Shown here piece after piece: positions 25,454 to 34,117 of a stretch of DNA of 60,588 nt; the stretch's first letter is position 1; every line of letters starts with the position of its first letter. The position numbers and the translations under genes were made by a program. The notes beneath the pieces are model-generated. The model searched no databases. It saw only the letters and a list, made by a program, of their open reading frames with translations, and had not been told where the DNA came from. Source of the stretch: Fibrobacter succinogenes (GTDB taxonomy: Bacteria > Fibrobacterota > Fibrobacteria > Fibrobacterales > Fibrobacteraceae); the NCBI GenBank assembly GCA_902771595.1, contig CACXXH010000016.1, positions 1 through 60,588 of the forward strand, written 5' to 3'.

Positions 25454-27442
25454 CTACATGCCCGGAACGGGAATGGTGTAGCTCGCCTTGTGCTTGGCTT
25501 CGTCTTCAATTTGGATGGTGATGCTTTCGCCCTCGTCGGGCAGCCTTTCGCCTTCCAGTATAATCTCACGCGGTTCGGAATCGTATTCGGCGGCAATCCA
25601 TTTCTTGCCGGCCTTGACTGTGATGGAATTTCCGCTTTCGACACCGTTGTACTTGAACTGCAGGGGAATCTTGAGCGCGGGCTGGTGGACGCCACCGATG
25701 ATGGCGTTGTCCCAGTAGGGGAACCCGAGCGTCGGGACTTCCTGGTTGTCTATCGATGCGATGTCGCGGAGTTCGTTCGTGTTCGCGCAGCGCTTCTTGC
25801 CGCCGGTCTGCTTGCTGAAGATGAACCAGTTGCGGCTCGTCTCGCCGAGCCAGTAGAGAGGCGCCTTGGCGGTCTGCGCGTCTATGCAGACTTCCCACTT
25901 GCCGCTGAACTGCAGTCCCTTCGGGTGGAATTCGAAAAAGTTCAGGCTGTCGGTGATGTTCCTTGTGAAGGCGAGCACCGGAGTGCCGTCGTTCGTTTTA
26001 ACCGCCATCCCGGACACCTTCTGCGAAATTTCGAAGTCTTCGTCCTTGACGGTCCAGTTCGCCGATGCGGCTCCCGGGCGGAGCGTGGTCATGTAGATGG
26101 TCTTCTCGTCGTTGCCCCTGCCGTACACGATTTTGTCGGCGGCGGGGAAGGTCTCTGCAATCTTGCCCAGGAAAGTCAGCTTGTGGCCGAATACCTTGCA
26201 CAGGTTGGAACTGAGCGTCTGACCGTCTTTGCCTACGGCGGAGAACGTGTAGTTGGAATCGCAGCGCACAAGGTCCAGCGCGGGCCTCGAGAGGTAGGTG
26301 ATGAGCGGGGTCGTCTGGAAATGCTGCTTCGGGAAGTCACTATTGCCCTTGCAGTGCGAGTGCAGGGAGAACTTCTTCGTGGTGATGTTTCCCGCGTAGT
26401 CTTCCACTTCCAGCCGGTATTCGGACTGGGGCGGCAGCTTCGCGTTTATGAAGTGCCAGTCGCCCGCGGTGTCCGCCTCTTCGGCCCACAGCAGCTCGTC
26501 GCGAATCCTGAGCTGCTTCGACATCGGGATGGTGTCCTGCACCTTGCTGTAGATTTTCTCGTCGTAGCGGAAAAGTTCGAGCCTCCGGATGGACATCGGG
26601 TTTTCCTTGGGCTCGCGGCTGTAGTCTACGATCTTGAAGGCGACGTGCACGGGCGCGTCGTTCTGGAAATTGTTCTTGATGGGCGTGACGACGCATTTCT
26701 TGTCGAGCGCCTCCGTGGAGGTGAATGCGACATCGTTCTTGTAAAGTGCCGCCGCCGCGACAATCTGCGGTGCGATGGTGTCCAGGCAAAGTGCGCCTTC
26801 GCCGCAGGGGGAGAGCGCCTTGTTGTCGGCGGTACGGACTTCGAGGTGCAGGTGCGGATTGCCTATGCCCGTGCTTCCGGCAAACGAGAGCGTGTCGCCC
26901 TTCTTGAACGAGATTTTAGGTGAAATCGAGATGTCGTTCTTTTTGCTGTCGTACATTTTTTTGTAGACGATTTCGTCTACTGCGGGACTGAAGCTGCTCT
27001 GGTGGGCGAAAACCCATGTCTTGCCGCTTGCGCCCTTGAAGAATAGAACCTTGCCGTAGCCGAAGGGAGAAGTCTTCACTTCGCTTATCACGCCGTCTTC
27101 CGGAGCGTAGACAACCCAGCCTTCTTCCATCTGCGTGGAGTAGTCGATGCCCAGATGGTATCGCGTGCCGCGGTTCTCGCCGAAGCTCGAAGTGAGGTAG
27201 GCGTCGCGTCCGAAGGGGCTGTACGAGAACGGCTTGCTTGTTGTCTGTTCCGTGCTGCTTTCGCTTGCAACCGCTGCTCCCGTGCCTGTCGTGATTCCTT
27301 TTGCGGCGAGGCAGTCTTCGTAGGCGAAGGCGTCCATGGTGGCTTCATTGCATTCTTCCGCGAAAGTGACCGTGCCCGCAAACAGGGCGAACAATAACGC
27401 GCTCCCAGCGCTACCGATAAGTTTGTTTGAATTCTTCTTCAT
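25454..27442 (-). CDS. Secreted M23 family metallopeptidase with large C-terminal beta region
   Basis: A 662-residue exported protein with a signal peptide (ending about GTVTFA, residues 22-28). The M23 domain lies at residues 75-205: H96-x3-D100 in YHLGID, then AHQ at 146-148 and HLHLEV with H197 and H199, so the zinc-binding set is intact. M23 enzymes cut peptidoglycan cross-links. The remaining 450 residues are beta-rich with no recognised family and could direct substrate or surface binding. No partner genes lie beside it. Confidence 0.85.
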   Translation of the reverse strand: MKKNSNKLIGSAGSALLFALFAGTVTFAEECNEATMDAFAYEDCLAAKGITTGTGAAVASESSTEQTTSKPFSYSPFGRDAYLTSSFGENRGTRYHLGIDYSTQMEEGWVVYAPEDGVISEVKTSPFGYGKVLFFKGASGKTWVFAHQSSFSPAVDEIVYKKMYDSKKNDISISPKISFKKGDTLSFAGSTGIGNPHLHLEVRTADNKALSPCGEGALCLDTIAPQIVAAAALYKNDVAFTSTEALDKKCVVTPIKNNFQNDAPVHVAFKIVDYSREPKENPMSIRRLELFRYDEKIYSKVQDTIPMSKQLRIRDELLWAEEADTAGDWHFINAKLPPQSEYRLEVEDYAGNITTKKFSLHSHCKGNSDFPKQHFQTTPLITYLSRPALDLVRCDSNYTFSAVGKDGQTLSSNLCKVFGHKLTFLGKIAETFPAADKIVYGRGNDEKTIYMTTLRPGAASANWTVKDEDFEISQKVSGMAVKTNDGTPVLAFTRNITDSLNFFEFHPKGLQFSGKWEVCIDAQTAKAPLYWLGETSRNWFIFSKQTGGKKRCANTNELRDIASIDNQEVPTLGFPYWDNAIIGGVHQPALKIPLQFKYNGVESGNSITVKAGKKWIAAEYDSEPREIILEGERLPDEGESITIQIEDEAKHKASYTIPVPGM

Positions 27443-27513
27443 GCAAGGAAAAATACAAAATTCTTACGGTTGCATTAAGTTTGTTCCGGCAAAAACATGT
27501 GCCGAACGGGTAT

Positions 27514-27540
27514 AAAAAAAGACCCGCTTTAAGCGAGTCT
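27514..27540 (-). terminator. tRNA-Ala terminator
   Basis: On the minus strand AGACTCGCTT pairs with AAGCGGGTCT (a T-G wobble in the stem), followed by a run of seven T residues. It lies just downstream of the tRNA gene and before the M23 start. Confidence 0.8.
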
Positions 27541-27546
27541 TTTTAG

Positions 27547-27619
27547 TGGAGCTAAGGAGAGTCGAACTCCTGACCTCCTGCATGCCATGCAGGCGCTCTA
27601 CCAACTGAGCTATAACCCC
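27547..27619 (-). tRNA. tRNA-Ala (anticodon GGC)
   Basis: The minus strand reads GGGGTTA as the 5' acceptor arm and TAGCTCC plus A73 at the 3' end. A G3-U70 wobble, the alanine identity element, is present. The anticodon stem CCTGC/GCAGG encloses ATGGCAT, giving anticodon GGC. The T arm is AGGAGTTCGACTCTCCT-like. No CCA is encoded. A terminator follows at 27514-27540. Confidence 0.96.
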
Positions 27620-27707
27620 GAAAGGTGAGCCAAATAGAGAAAATTATTTGACTCTTGTCAAGGGGGCGGAATACTTTTTTTTCAAAAAAATTCCACCACC
27701 ATGAAAT

Positions 27708-28253
27708 TTATGCCTTCTCGATGGTCACGGATTCGATAATCACGTCATCGAAGGGGCGGTCCATGCGGTCGGTCTTGACGCCTGCGATTTCGTCGAGCAC
27801 TTCGAAGCCTTCGTAGAGCTGGCCGAACACGGAGTAGCCGTCAGCCGGGCCAGGGCCCACCTGGTCGTGGTCGAGGAAGTGCACGTTGTCGCCGTGGACG
27901 ATGAAGAACTGGCTGCCGATGGAGTTCGGCATGGCGGTCTTTGCCCAGCTGAGTGCGCCGCGCATGTGGGTGAGGCACGGGTCGTACTTGTCGCCGATCG
28001 TGGTGCCCGGGCCCTTGGCGGAGTGGCCACCGGTACCGTTCCTGCGGGTGAAGTCGCCACCCTGGATCATGAAGTCCTTGATGATGCGGTGGAACGGGGC
28101 GCCGTCGTACTTGCCCTGCTTGGCGAGTTCGATGAAGTTCGTGGCGCATTCGCCGACGCGTTCTTCGAACAGGCGGAGCTTCATGGTGCCGTGGTTGGTC
28201 TTCATGATGGCGATGGTTTCGCCGGCCTGCGGTTTGTCGAGCTGGTTGAACAT
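27708..28253 (-). CDS. Cyclophilin-type peptidyl-prolyl cis-trans isomerase
   Basis: A 181-residue cyclophilin that speeds proline cis-trans isomerisation during folding. Seen motifs are PFHRIIKDFMIQGGDF, GSQFFIVHGD (catalytic surface) and FGQLYEGFEVLDEIA. No signal peptide is present, so it is probably cytoplasmic. The start at 28253 has AGGAG 9 nt upstream; an in-frame extension further upstream lacks family similarity. The gene is monocistronic, divergent from pyrR. Confidence 0.94.
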   Translation of the reverse strand: MFNQLDKPQAGETIAIMKTNHGTMKLRLFEERVGECATNFIELAKQGKYDGAPFHRIIKDFMIQGGDFTRRNGTGGHSAKGPGTTIGDKYDPCLTHMRGALSWAKTAMPNSIGSQFFIVHGDNVHFLDHDQVGPGPADGYSVFGQLYEGFEVLDEIAGVKTDRMDRPFDDVIIESVTIEKA

Positions 28254-28395
28254 AAAAATCTCCTGTAAAGGCCGGATTCCGCCCGGGAATCCGGATGTTG
28301 GGTTTCTTGGGACATATATACAAATATCATGGGCTATTAAAAACGCCCTATGGCGAAAAAACGCAAAAAATGCTAGATTAAACAAAAAAGGAGTT

Positions 28396-28479
28396 CTTAG
28401 TTCAGAGTTACCGAGGCCACTTCGTGGCAGTTACTAGTAACTAGGAACTAGTAACTATTAACTGCGGCGTAGCCGCGAG
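28396..28479 (+). repeat. TAGTTAC/TAACTAG repeat with two 5-bp hairpins, in the pyrR leader
   Basis: Between an AAAAAAGGAG-like stretch at 28384-28393 and the pyrR start lies an element with hairpin GCCAC-TTC-GTGGC (28416-28428). A perfect palindrome AGTTACTAGTAACT and further AACTAGTAACTATTAACT repeats follow, then hairpin GCGGC-GTA-GCCGC (28464-28476). The second hairpin corresponds to GCACC-GTA-GGTGC at 41530-41542, with matching changes on both arms. Confidence 0.55.
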
Positions 28480-28484
28480 AAGAT

Positions 28485-29045
28485 ATGAAAGACAACTGCA
28501 AACGTATACAGGAACTGCTTTCCGCGCAGGCCATGGAATTCGCCCTCGACGAAATGGCCGCTAAAATCGCGAAAATGCACCCTTCCGCCGAAAACCTGAT
28601 TGTTCTCGGCATGGCAAGCCGCGGTATCCCGCTGGCGAAAAAATTGACAGAACGGCTCTCCCAGAAGTTTGGCAAGCAAATCGAGATGGGAAGCCTGGAT
28701 GCCACGTTCTACCGTGACGACTTCCACTACCGCAAGAAGGTGGGCTCCACCGAGATGCGCTTCACCGAGATGCCCGCGACTGTCGAAGGCAAGACGGTCA
28801 TCCTCGTGGACGACGTGCTCTACACGGGCCGCTCCGTGCGTGCCGCCATGCAGGCCATCCTCGACCTCGGACGCCCTGCCGCCATCCGCCTCTGCGTGCT
28901 GGTGGACCGCGGGCACCGCGAGCTCCCGATTGCGCCGGACTGCGTGGGCCTCACGGTAGAGACTGCGCTGAACCAGGAAGTCCGCGTGATGATTGAACCT
29001 ATCGACAACGAAAATTCAGTTTACCTCGTAGAAGTGGAGGCTTAG
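28485..29045 (+). CDS. pyrR: PyrR: pyrimidine operon regulator / uracil phosphoribosyltransferase
   Basis: A 186-residue type I PRTase with the PRPP-binding motif VILVDDVLYTGRS near residue 103 and the PyrR-specific SLDATFYRDDFHYR near residue 68. In Gram-positive bacteria PyrR binds leader mRNA to attenuate pyr genes and also makes UMP from uracil. It is the first gene of pyrR-pyrB-pyrX-pilZ. I did not find a clear PyrR anti-antiterminator in the leader, so regulation here may differ. The start ATG is 28485 with a weak GAGAAG ribosome site. Confidence 0.92.
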   Translation: MKDNCKRIQELLSAQAMEFALDEMAAKIAKMHPSAENLIVLGMASRGIPLAKKLTERLSQKFGKQIEMGSLDATFYRDDFHYRKKVGSTEMRFTEMPATVEGKTVILVDDVLYTGRSVRAAMQAILDLGRPAAIRLCVLVDRGHRELPIAPDCVGLTVETALNQEVRVMIEPIDNENSVYLVEVEA

Positions 29046-29046
29046 C

Positions 29047-29982
29047 TTGAGCGCCCTTGAGATTAAACACCTGTTCGGGCTGCGCGGAGTATCCAAGCAC
29101 GATATCCGCCTGATTCTCGACAATGCAAAACAGTTCCGTGAAATTCTGGAACGCCCCGTGAAGAAGGTCCCGAGCCTGCGCGGCATGACGGTCGTGAATC
29201 TGTTCTTCGAGAACAGCACCCGCACCCGCACGAGTTTCGAACTCGCCGAGAAGCGCCTTTCCGCCGATACGGTGAACTTCACGAGCTCCAACTCCAGCGT
29301 GAAGAAGGGCGAGACGCTCGTCGATACGCTTCGAAACATCGAAGCCATGAAGATCGACATCGTGGTCGTCCGCCACAAGGGGACGGGAGTCCCGAAGTTC
29401 CTCGCCGACAACAGCGACGCGATTATCGTGAACGCGGGCGACGGCGCGCACGAGCACCCGACTCAGGCGCTGCTCGACATGCTCACCATCGAAGAAAAGC
29501 TTGGAACGCTCGAAGGCAAGAACGTGACCATCGTGGGCGATATCCGCCACAGCCGCGTGGCCCGCAGTAACCTCTGGGGCATGACGACGATGGGTGCGCA
29601 CGTGACGCTCTGCGGACCGAGCACCCTGGTCCCGCGCAATAGGGAACTGATGGACAAGGTCACTTGGGAACCTGACGTGAAGAAGGCCGTGAAGGACGCC
29701 GATGCCATCATCGCGCTCCGTCTGCAAAAAGAACGCATGGACGACGCCCTCTTGCCCAGCATGCGCGAATACCGCAACACGTTCGGCATCACGCACGAAC
29801 TGCTGGAATGCGCGAAGGACAAGGTGCTCATCATGCATCCGGGTCCGATCAACCGCGGCGTGGAACTCGACAGCGAGATTGCCGACGGCGAGAACTCGGT
29901 AATTTTGAACCAGGTGACTAACGGGGTGGCCGTGCGTATGGCCGTGCTTTACCTTTTGGCTGGAGGCCGTGCAAATGCGTAA
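29047..29982 (+). CDS. pyrB: Aspartate carbamoyltransferase catalytic subunit
   Basis: A 311-residue ATCase that joins carbamoyl phosphate and aspartate in UMP synthesis. The carbamoyl phosphate motif FFENSTRTRTSFE and the HPTQALLDMLTI and GPINRGVELDSE motifs are intact. Start is TTG 29047, one base after the pyrR stop. Its last codons overlap the start of the dihydroorotase-like gene. Because that partner is degenerate (next entry), the pair resembles the class of ATCases assembled with an inactive dihydroorotase. Confidence 0.96.
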   Translation: MSALEIKHLFGLRGVSKHDIRLILDNAKQFREILERPVKKVPSLRGMTVVNLFFENSTRTRTSFELAEKRLSADTVNFTSSNSSVKKGETLVDTLRNIEAMKIDIVVVRHKGTGVPKFLADNSDAIIVNAGDGAHEHPTQALLDMLTIEEKLGTLEGKNVTIVGDIRHSRVARSNLWGMTTMGAHVTLCGPSTLVPRNRELMDKVTWEPDVKKAVKDADAIIALRLQKERMDDALLPSMREYRNTFGITHELLECAKDKVLIMHPGPINRGVELDSEIADGENSVILNQVTNGVAVRMAVLYLLAGGRANA

Positions 29983-31222
29983 TATGGTTTTGAACAACGT
30001 TCGTCCGTTTGTTGACGGGAAGTTCGGCGAGCCGACGAAGATTTGCCTTGTGGATGGAAAGTGGGCCGACAGCGCTCCCGAAGGTACACCCGAATTCGAC
30101 GCGAAGGGCGCGCTTGCGCTCCCCGCGCTCTTCGGCCTCGGTCTCGATTTTAAGGAACCCCTGCGTGACGACATCTACACGTTCAAGGATGGCGTGAGTG
30201 CCATGCGCCGCGGCGGGTTCTTCGGCGGGCTTTACGAAAGCTCCGCGAACCCGATTGACGATTCGCAGAAACTCACCGCGATGCAGCAGCTGGCTTCGAA
30301 GTCCGGTCTCGAGTTCGCGTTCCTCGGCGCCTTCAGCATGGGTTACCAGTGCAAAGATTTGGCCGAGATGATGGAACTTGCGCAGGGCGGCGCCGTCGGC
30401 TTCGGCGACGGCAACCAGGACGCTTCCCGCACGCGCTTCTTGCGCCTCGCAATGGAATACGGTTCCATGACGGGCAAGCGCTTCTTCTTTATGCCGCTCG
30501 ACGATTCGCTGCGCCATCACGGGCTCGTGCACGAGGGCAGCTACGCCGATACGCTCGGCATGAAGGGCATCCCGCGTATCGCCGAGACGATTTCCGTCTT
30601 CAGGATTCTCGAGATGGCGCGCTTCCTCAAGGTCCCGGTGCATTTCAAACAAGTTAGCTGCGGCGAGACGCTTCGCCTTATCGAGACCGCGCGTGCTCAG
30701 GGCGTGGATGTCACCTGCGACGTGGATATCTACCACCTTCTCCTGGACGACAGCTGCCTGTTCGACCTCGACTCGCACTGCAACGTGCTGATGCCGTTCC
30801 GTTCCGCCGACGATCGCGAGGCCCTGTGGAAGGGCTTGGAATCGGGAACCGTGAATGCGATTAGCGTGAACCACGACCCGGTGCTCAGGCAGGACAAGGA
30901 AGTGAATTTCGAGGATGCGGTGCCGGGAGCGGTTTCTTTGGAAATCGCGCTCGGGGCCATCTGGAAACCGCTCAGCGGGCGGCTTGGCGCCGCACGCGCG
31001 GTGGAACTCCTTTCCACCGCCCCGGCACAGCTTGCGGGCGTGGAACCTGTGTCCCTCCGCAAGGGTGGACAGGCGAGCCTAGTCCTCCTCGACCAGGACC
31101 GCCCGACGAAGGTCGTCCCCGCCATGTTCGCTGGCAAGACCCGCAATACGCCGCTCCTCGGCAAGGAACTGCCGTCTTCCATTGTCGCTTCCTACATCAA
31201 CGGGGAGTGGACCGAGGTGTAG
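29975..31222 (+). CDS. pyrX: Dihydroorotase-like protein lacking catalytic residues (PyrC'/PyrX type)
   Basis: A 415-residue amidohydrolase-fold protein. In active dihydroorotases the segment after the first strand reads D-x-H-x-H-x-R-x-P-G. Here residues 50-63 are PALFGLGLDFKEPL, with neither metal-binding His. The catalytic D-H-A-P motif near the end is N299-H-D-P. The metal His pair in the middle is also altered (VHFKQVS). It should therefore not convert carbamoyl aspartate and more likely stabilises the PyrB holoenzyme, as shown for PyrC' in Pseudomonas. ATG 29975, with TGGAGG 8 nt upstream, overlaps pyrB. Confidence 0.88.
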   Translation: MRNMVLNNVRPFVDGKFGEPTKICLVDGKWADSAPEGTPEFDAKGALALPALFGLGLDFKEPLRDDIYTFKDGVSAMRRGGFFGGLYESSANPIDDSQKLTAMQQLASKSGLEFAFLGAFSMGYQCKDLAEMMELAQGGAVGFGDGNQDASRTRFLRLAMEYGSMTGKRFFFMPLDDSLRHHGLVHEGSYADTLGMKGIPRIAETISVFRILEMARFLKVPVHFKQVSCGETLRLIETARAQGVDVTCDVDIYHLLLDDSCLFDLDSHCNVLMPFRSADDREALWKGLESGTVNAISVNHDPVLRQDKEVNFEDAVPGAVSLEIALGAIWKPLSGRLGAARAVELLSTAPAQLAGVEPVSLRKGGQASLVLLDQDRPTKVVPAMFAGKTRNTPLLGKELPSSIVASYINGEWTEV

Positions 31223-31225
31223 CCT

Positions 31226-32245
31226 GTGATTCTGCCTTATCAGTTAGCGTGGATTGTCGCCATCCTTTTGCTGGGACTGCTGCTTGTAGTCCTGTTCGAA
31301 ATCCAGCGGTCCAATTACCGCCGCGAGCACGAAGAAATGTTCGGGACAAAGGAATTCGACACGAAGGTGGCGCTTTACGACCTGACTCCTAAGGAAATCA
31401 GGACCCTCGAAAAACTGGTCCGTGCCTCCAAGTTCGAGAACAAGGACGCCGTCCTCAATTCCTCGCACTTGTTCGAGGCCGCGGTTCTGGACTTCTACGA
31501 AATGCGCGATGTCGACACGATTCGCGACGAGACGCTCGATGCGGTAACGCGCCTGCGCCAGAAGCTCGGGTTCGATGCGTCGAACCCGCTGACCGTAATC
31601 GTGAGTACGCGTCAGTTCAACATCGGGAACAGGGTGGACCTGCTCCTGGACGGTGTAAGTAAATTAAAACATTCCGAAATCCTTTCGCAGAGGGAAAAAA
31701 TCTGGAAGGTTTCCTACGACGACAGTTTCGGCCCCGGCAGCAGCTATGTGGGCAAGGAAGTGCGCGTCCGCTGGACCCGTCCTGAGGATGCGGTCTACTC
31801 TACGAACGTGCGCGTCTTCGCGAGCGAACCGGGCAAGCTGGTTCTTCGCCATTCCCAACAGCTCGACAAGCAGCAGCTGCGTCGCTGGTTGCGTGAAGTC
31901 GTGAATTTCCCGGTCGAGGCCGTTTTTGCGGACGGCAGTACCTGCAATGGCGTGCTGTACGACCTTTCCGCTGGCGGTATCCTCATCGGCCTGCCGATGG
32001 AATGCGAAAGTGGGTTGCATATCCGTATCAAGTTCGATCTCCCGAGCTTCGGTCCCGAAGACGTAGAAATTGAGATTTTGCGCAATTTGGGCCATAAAAA
32101 CCCCGATTTCCCCGAATATTTCTCCACGACAGCCTCGTTTAGCGGAGCCTTTGGGTGGACCCAGGAACGTGTTCTACAGTACATATTCGAGGTCAACAAG
32201 AAAAAAAAGGCCAAAGAATCCGCCCAAAATGCGCTAACTAGTTAA
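31226..32245 (+). CDS. Membrane-anchored PilZ-domain protein
   Basis: A 339-residue protein with one N-terminal membrane helix (residues about 6-24, LAWIVAILLLGLLLVVLF) and a long cytoplasmic part. The C-terminal PilZ domain, about residues 210-290, has RRWLREVVNFPVEAVF and the DLSAGGILIG signature, so c-di-GMP binding is likely. The middle region is not recognised. Start is GTG 31226, 3 nt after pyrX, so it is transcribed from the pyr side. It sits just before the pilMNOPQ promoter, which fits a role in pilus or surface motility control. Confidence 0.8.
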   Translation: MILPYQLAWIVAILLLGLLLVVLFEIQRSNYRREHEEMFGTKEFDTKVALYDLTPKEIRTLEKLVRASKFENKDAVLNSSHLFEAAVLDFYEMRDVDTIRDETLDAVTRLRQKLGFDASNPLTVIVSTRQFNIGNRVDLLLDGVSKLKHSEILSQREKIWKVSYDDSFGPGSSYVGKEVRVRWTRPEDAVYSTNVRVFASEPGKLVLRHSQQLDKQQLRRWLREVVNFPVEAVFADGSTCNGVLYDLSAGGILIGLPMECESGLHIRIKFDLPSFGPEDVEIEILRNLGHKNPDFPEYFSTTASFSGAFGWTQERVLQYIFEVNKKKKAKESAQNALTS

Positions 32246-32273
32246 TTTTCAATGACTTAGATGCATTTTCCGC

Positions 32274-32302
32274 TTGACATTTCGCTTTTATAAAGGTAGA
32301 AT
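32274..32302 (+). promoter_or_regulatory. sigma70-like promoter of pilMNOPQ
   Basis: TTGACA at 32274-32279 and TAGAAT at 32297-32302 with exactly 17 nt between them, 33 nt before the pilM start. It is close to consensus and probably strong. Confidence 0.72.
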
Positions 32303-32335
32303 TAGGGTAGTACAGTTTCCGATCGGAGTTATACT

Positions 32336-33484
32336 TTGGCACTAGATTTGTTAGCTAGAATTCGCGGTGAGCGCGAGACTATCGGCATAGATGTTGGCCA
32401 TTACAGCATCAAATACGTGAAGGTTTACCATAACAGTCGCGGTGGCAAGGTTGTCGTCGAGATTGATACGGAACCAGTGCCCGACGGCGCCATCATCAAT
32501 GGTGAAATACAGCGCCGCGATGGCGAACCCGTTACCGGCCCCGACGGCAAGAAGGAAAAGGACGGCTACGAGCTTTTGAGCGAAGCCCTCACCAAGATGA
32601 TGATGAGGCATACTCGCGACAGCAATACGGACATTGTCGCTTGCGTGAACTGCTGTGCCGGCGCGGGTGGCGTGCTGGTCGATAGAATCAGCGTGAAAGT
32701 CCCGAAAAACGGCAACGAGTCGGCGATTATTCTCCAGACCGCGCAGTCCCGTCCGCCCTTCGACGACCAGGACAACGTTATCGACTTTGAAATCGAATCC
32801 CGCGAAGGCGACGACGTGAAGGCTAACGTGGTGGCGGCGAAGAACGCGCTGCTCGATTCTTGGGCGCAGTTCTTTACCATCAAGGGGCTCAAGCTTACTG
32901 CGATGGACGTCGACATTTTCGGCCTTTTGAACGCCTATACGGCGACCGCCTCCGAAGAAGACCTCAAGCAGACGACCGCCGTCATCAACATCGGCGAAAA
33001 GAAGATGAGCATCGGGTTCATCCAGGCTGGCAAGTTCCATTCCATGCGTGCCATGACCGGCGGTTCGATTGATATCATTATCGCTAAGCTGAACGATACG
33101 CTCGGTATCGATGCGGCGAAGTGCCATGAAATTTTTGAGACGGGCGATTTGAGCGTCGTGGACGGATATGCCGAAGCCGAAGTTGAACAGGCTCTGCAGA
33201 TTGCGTTCGAAGACATCATGGCCCAGGTGGATTTCGGTTTACGCTACTACTCTTCTTCGGAAGATTCCGAACCGCTCGACAAGATTCTGCTTGGCGGCGG
33301 CGGCGCATCCATTAAGGGATTGAAGGAATTCATTGCCGAACGTTCCGGCATCGAAACCGACACCGTGAACCCGTTCCGTTACGTTGAATGTGATGCGAGC
33401 GTGGTGGGTGAATCGGGCGTGTCCCTTGCTCTTTCTAACATCCTTGCGCCAGCGCTTGGGCTTGCTATGAGGAAGTTTGACTAA
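32336..33484 (+). CDS. pilM: Type IV pilus assembly protein PilM
   Basis: A 382-residue actin-fold ATPase-like protein of the PilM/EpsE-N group: ETIGIDVGHYSIKYVKV near residue 15, VINIGEKKMSIGFIQ near residue 220 and KILLGGGGASIKGLKEFI near residue 318. PilM sits in the cytoplasm and links the PilN tail to the pilus assembly platform. It starts at TTG 32336, behind CGGAG at 32324-32328. The pilN start overlaps its stop. Confidence 0.92.
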   Translation: MALDLLARIRGERETIGIDVGHYSIKYVKVYHNSRGGKVVVEIDTEPVPDGAIINGEIQRRDGEPVTGPDGKKEKDGYELLSEALTKMMMRHTRDSNTDIVACVNCCAGAGGVLVDRISVKVPKNGNESAIILQTAQSRPPFDDQDNVIDFEIESREGDDVKANVVAAKNALLDSWAQFFTIKGLKLTAMDVDIFGLLNAYTATASEEDLKQTTAVINIGEKKMSIGFIQAGKFHSMRAMTGGSIDIIIAKLNDTLGIDAAKCHEIFETGDLSVVDGYAEAEVEQALQIAFEDIMAQVDFGLRYYSSSEDSEPLDKILLGGGGASIKGLKEFIAERSGIETDTVNPFRYVECDASVVGESGVSLALSNILAPALGLAMRKFD

Positions 33485-34116
33485 TGGCTGATAAGAATAC
33501 AAAGACAAAGGAAAAGGCCAAGGCGAAGAAGTCGAAACGCGACATTTGCATTTCGATTAACCTTTTGCCTGCGGAATACCGCAAGGTCAAGAAGGACCTG
33601 TCGTGGATTACCGACCGTCGAATCATCTGGCCCACGGTGGCGCTGTTTATCGCGATTGTCGGTGTTATGATGCTTTACTCCCACACGACCGATACCGTGA
33701 CGGGGCTCCAGAACGATGTTACCCGCATCAAGGCGGAGGTCGAGCGCGAACGCCCGCTGCTCAAGAAGATTGGCGAACTGGAGCAGAAGCAGGCTATCGT
33801 CAATACCAAGATTAATGCGCTCAAGAGCATCCAGGTGAGCAAGAAGCGCTGGGTCGTGCTCTTCGAGAACGTCTCGTCGGTACTGCCGCCCAACATGTGG
33901 CTCACGAGCCTGAACCAGGTGTCCGGAGACAACCTGGAAATGAAGGGTATGACGTTCGACTTTTCCGAGGTGGCCGAATACATGGTCAAACTCGAAAAGC
34001 AGGTCAGCATTGAGAAGGTCTCGCTGTTGACTATTTCTACGACGAAGGTTGACGGCGAAGAGGCGTATAGCTTCACCATAAAGGTTGTCCTGAAACAGGA
34101 CCTGGGGGATAACTAG
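33484..34116 (+). CDS. pilN: Type IV pilus assembly protein PilN
   Basis: A 210-residue bitopic protein. The N-terminal cytoplasmic tail contains ISINLLPAEYRK, the INLLP motif that inserts into PilM. A membrane helix follows (about residues 43-58, IIWPTVALFIAIVGVMML), then a coiled coil and a ferredoxin-like periplasmic domain (RWVVLFENVSSVLPPNMWLTSL). It starts directly at the pilM stop and is followed by pilO after 1 nt. Confidence 0.93.
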   Translation: MADKNTKTKEKAKAKKSKRDICISINLLPAEYRKVKKDLSWITDRRIIWPTVALFIAIVGVMMLYSHTTDTVTGLQNDVTRIKAEVERERPLLKKIGELEQKQAIVNTKINALKSIQVSKKRWVVLFENVSSVLPPNMWLTSLNQVSGDNLEMKGMTFDFSEVAEYMVKLEKQVSIEKVSLLTISTTKVDGEEAYSFTIKVVLKQDLGDN

Positions 34117-34117
34117 T

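Noticed and set aside
28254..28395. PyrR-responsive attenuator upstream of pyrR
   Set aside because: I looked for an antiterminator/terminator pair with the usual PyrR-binding loop and saw none. Only a GGATTCC/GGAATCC hairpin and the repeat element are present.
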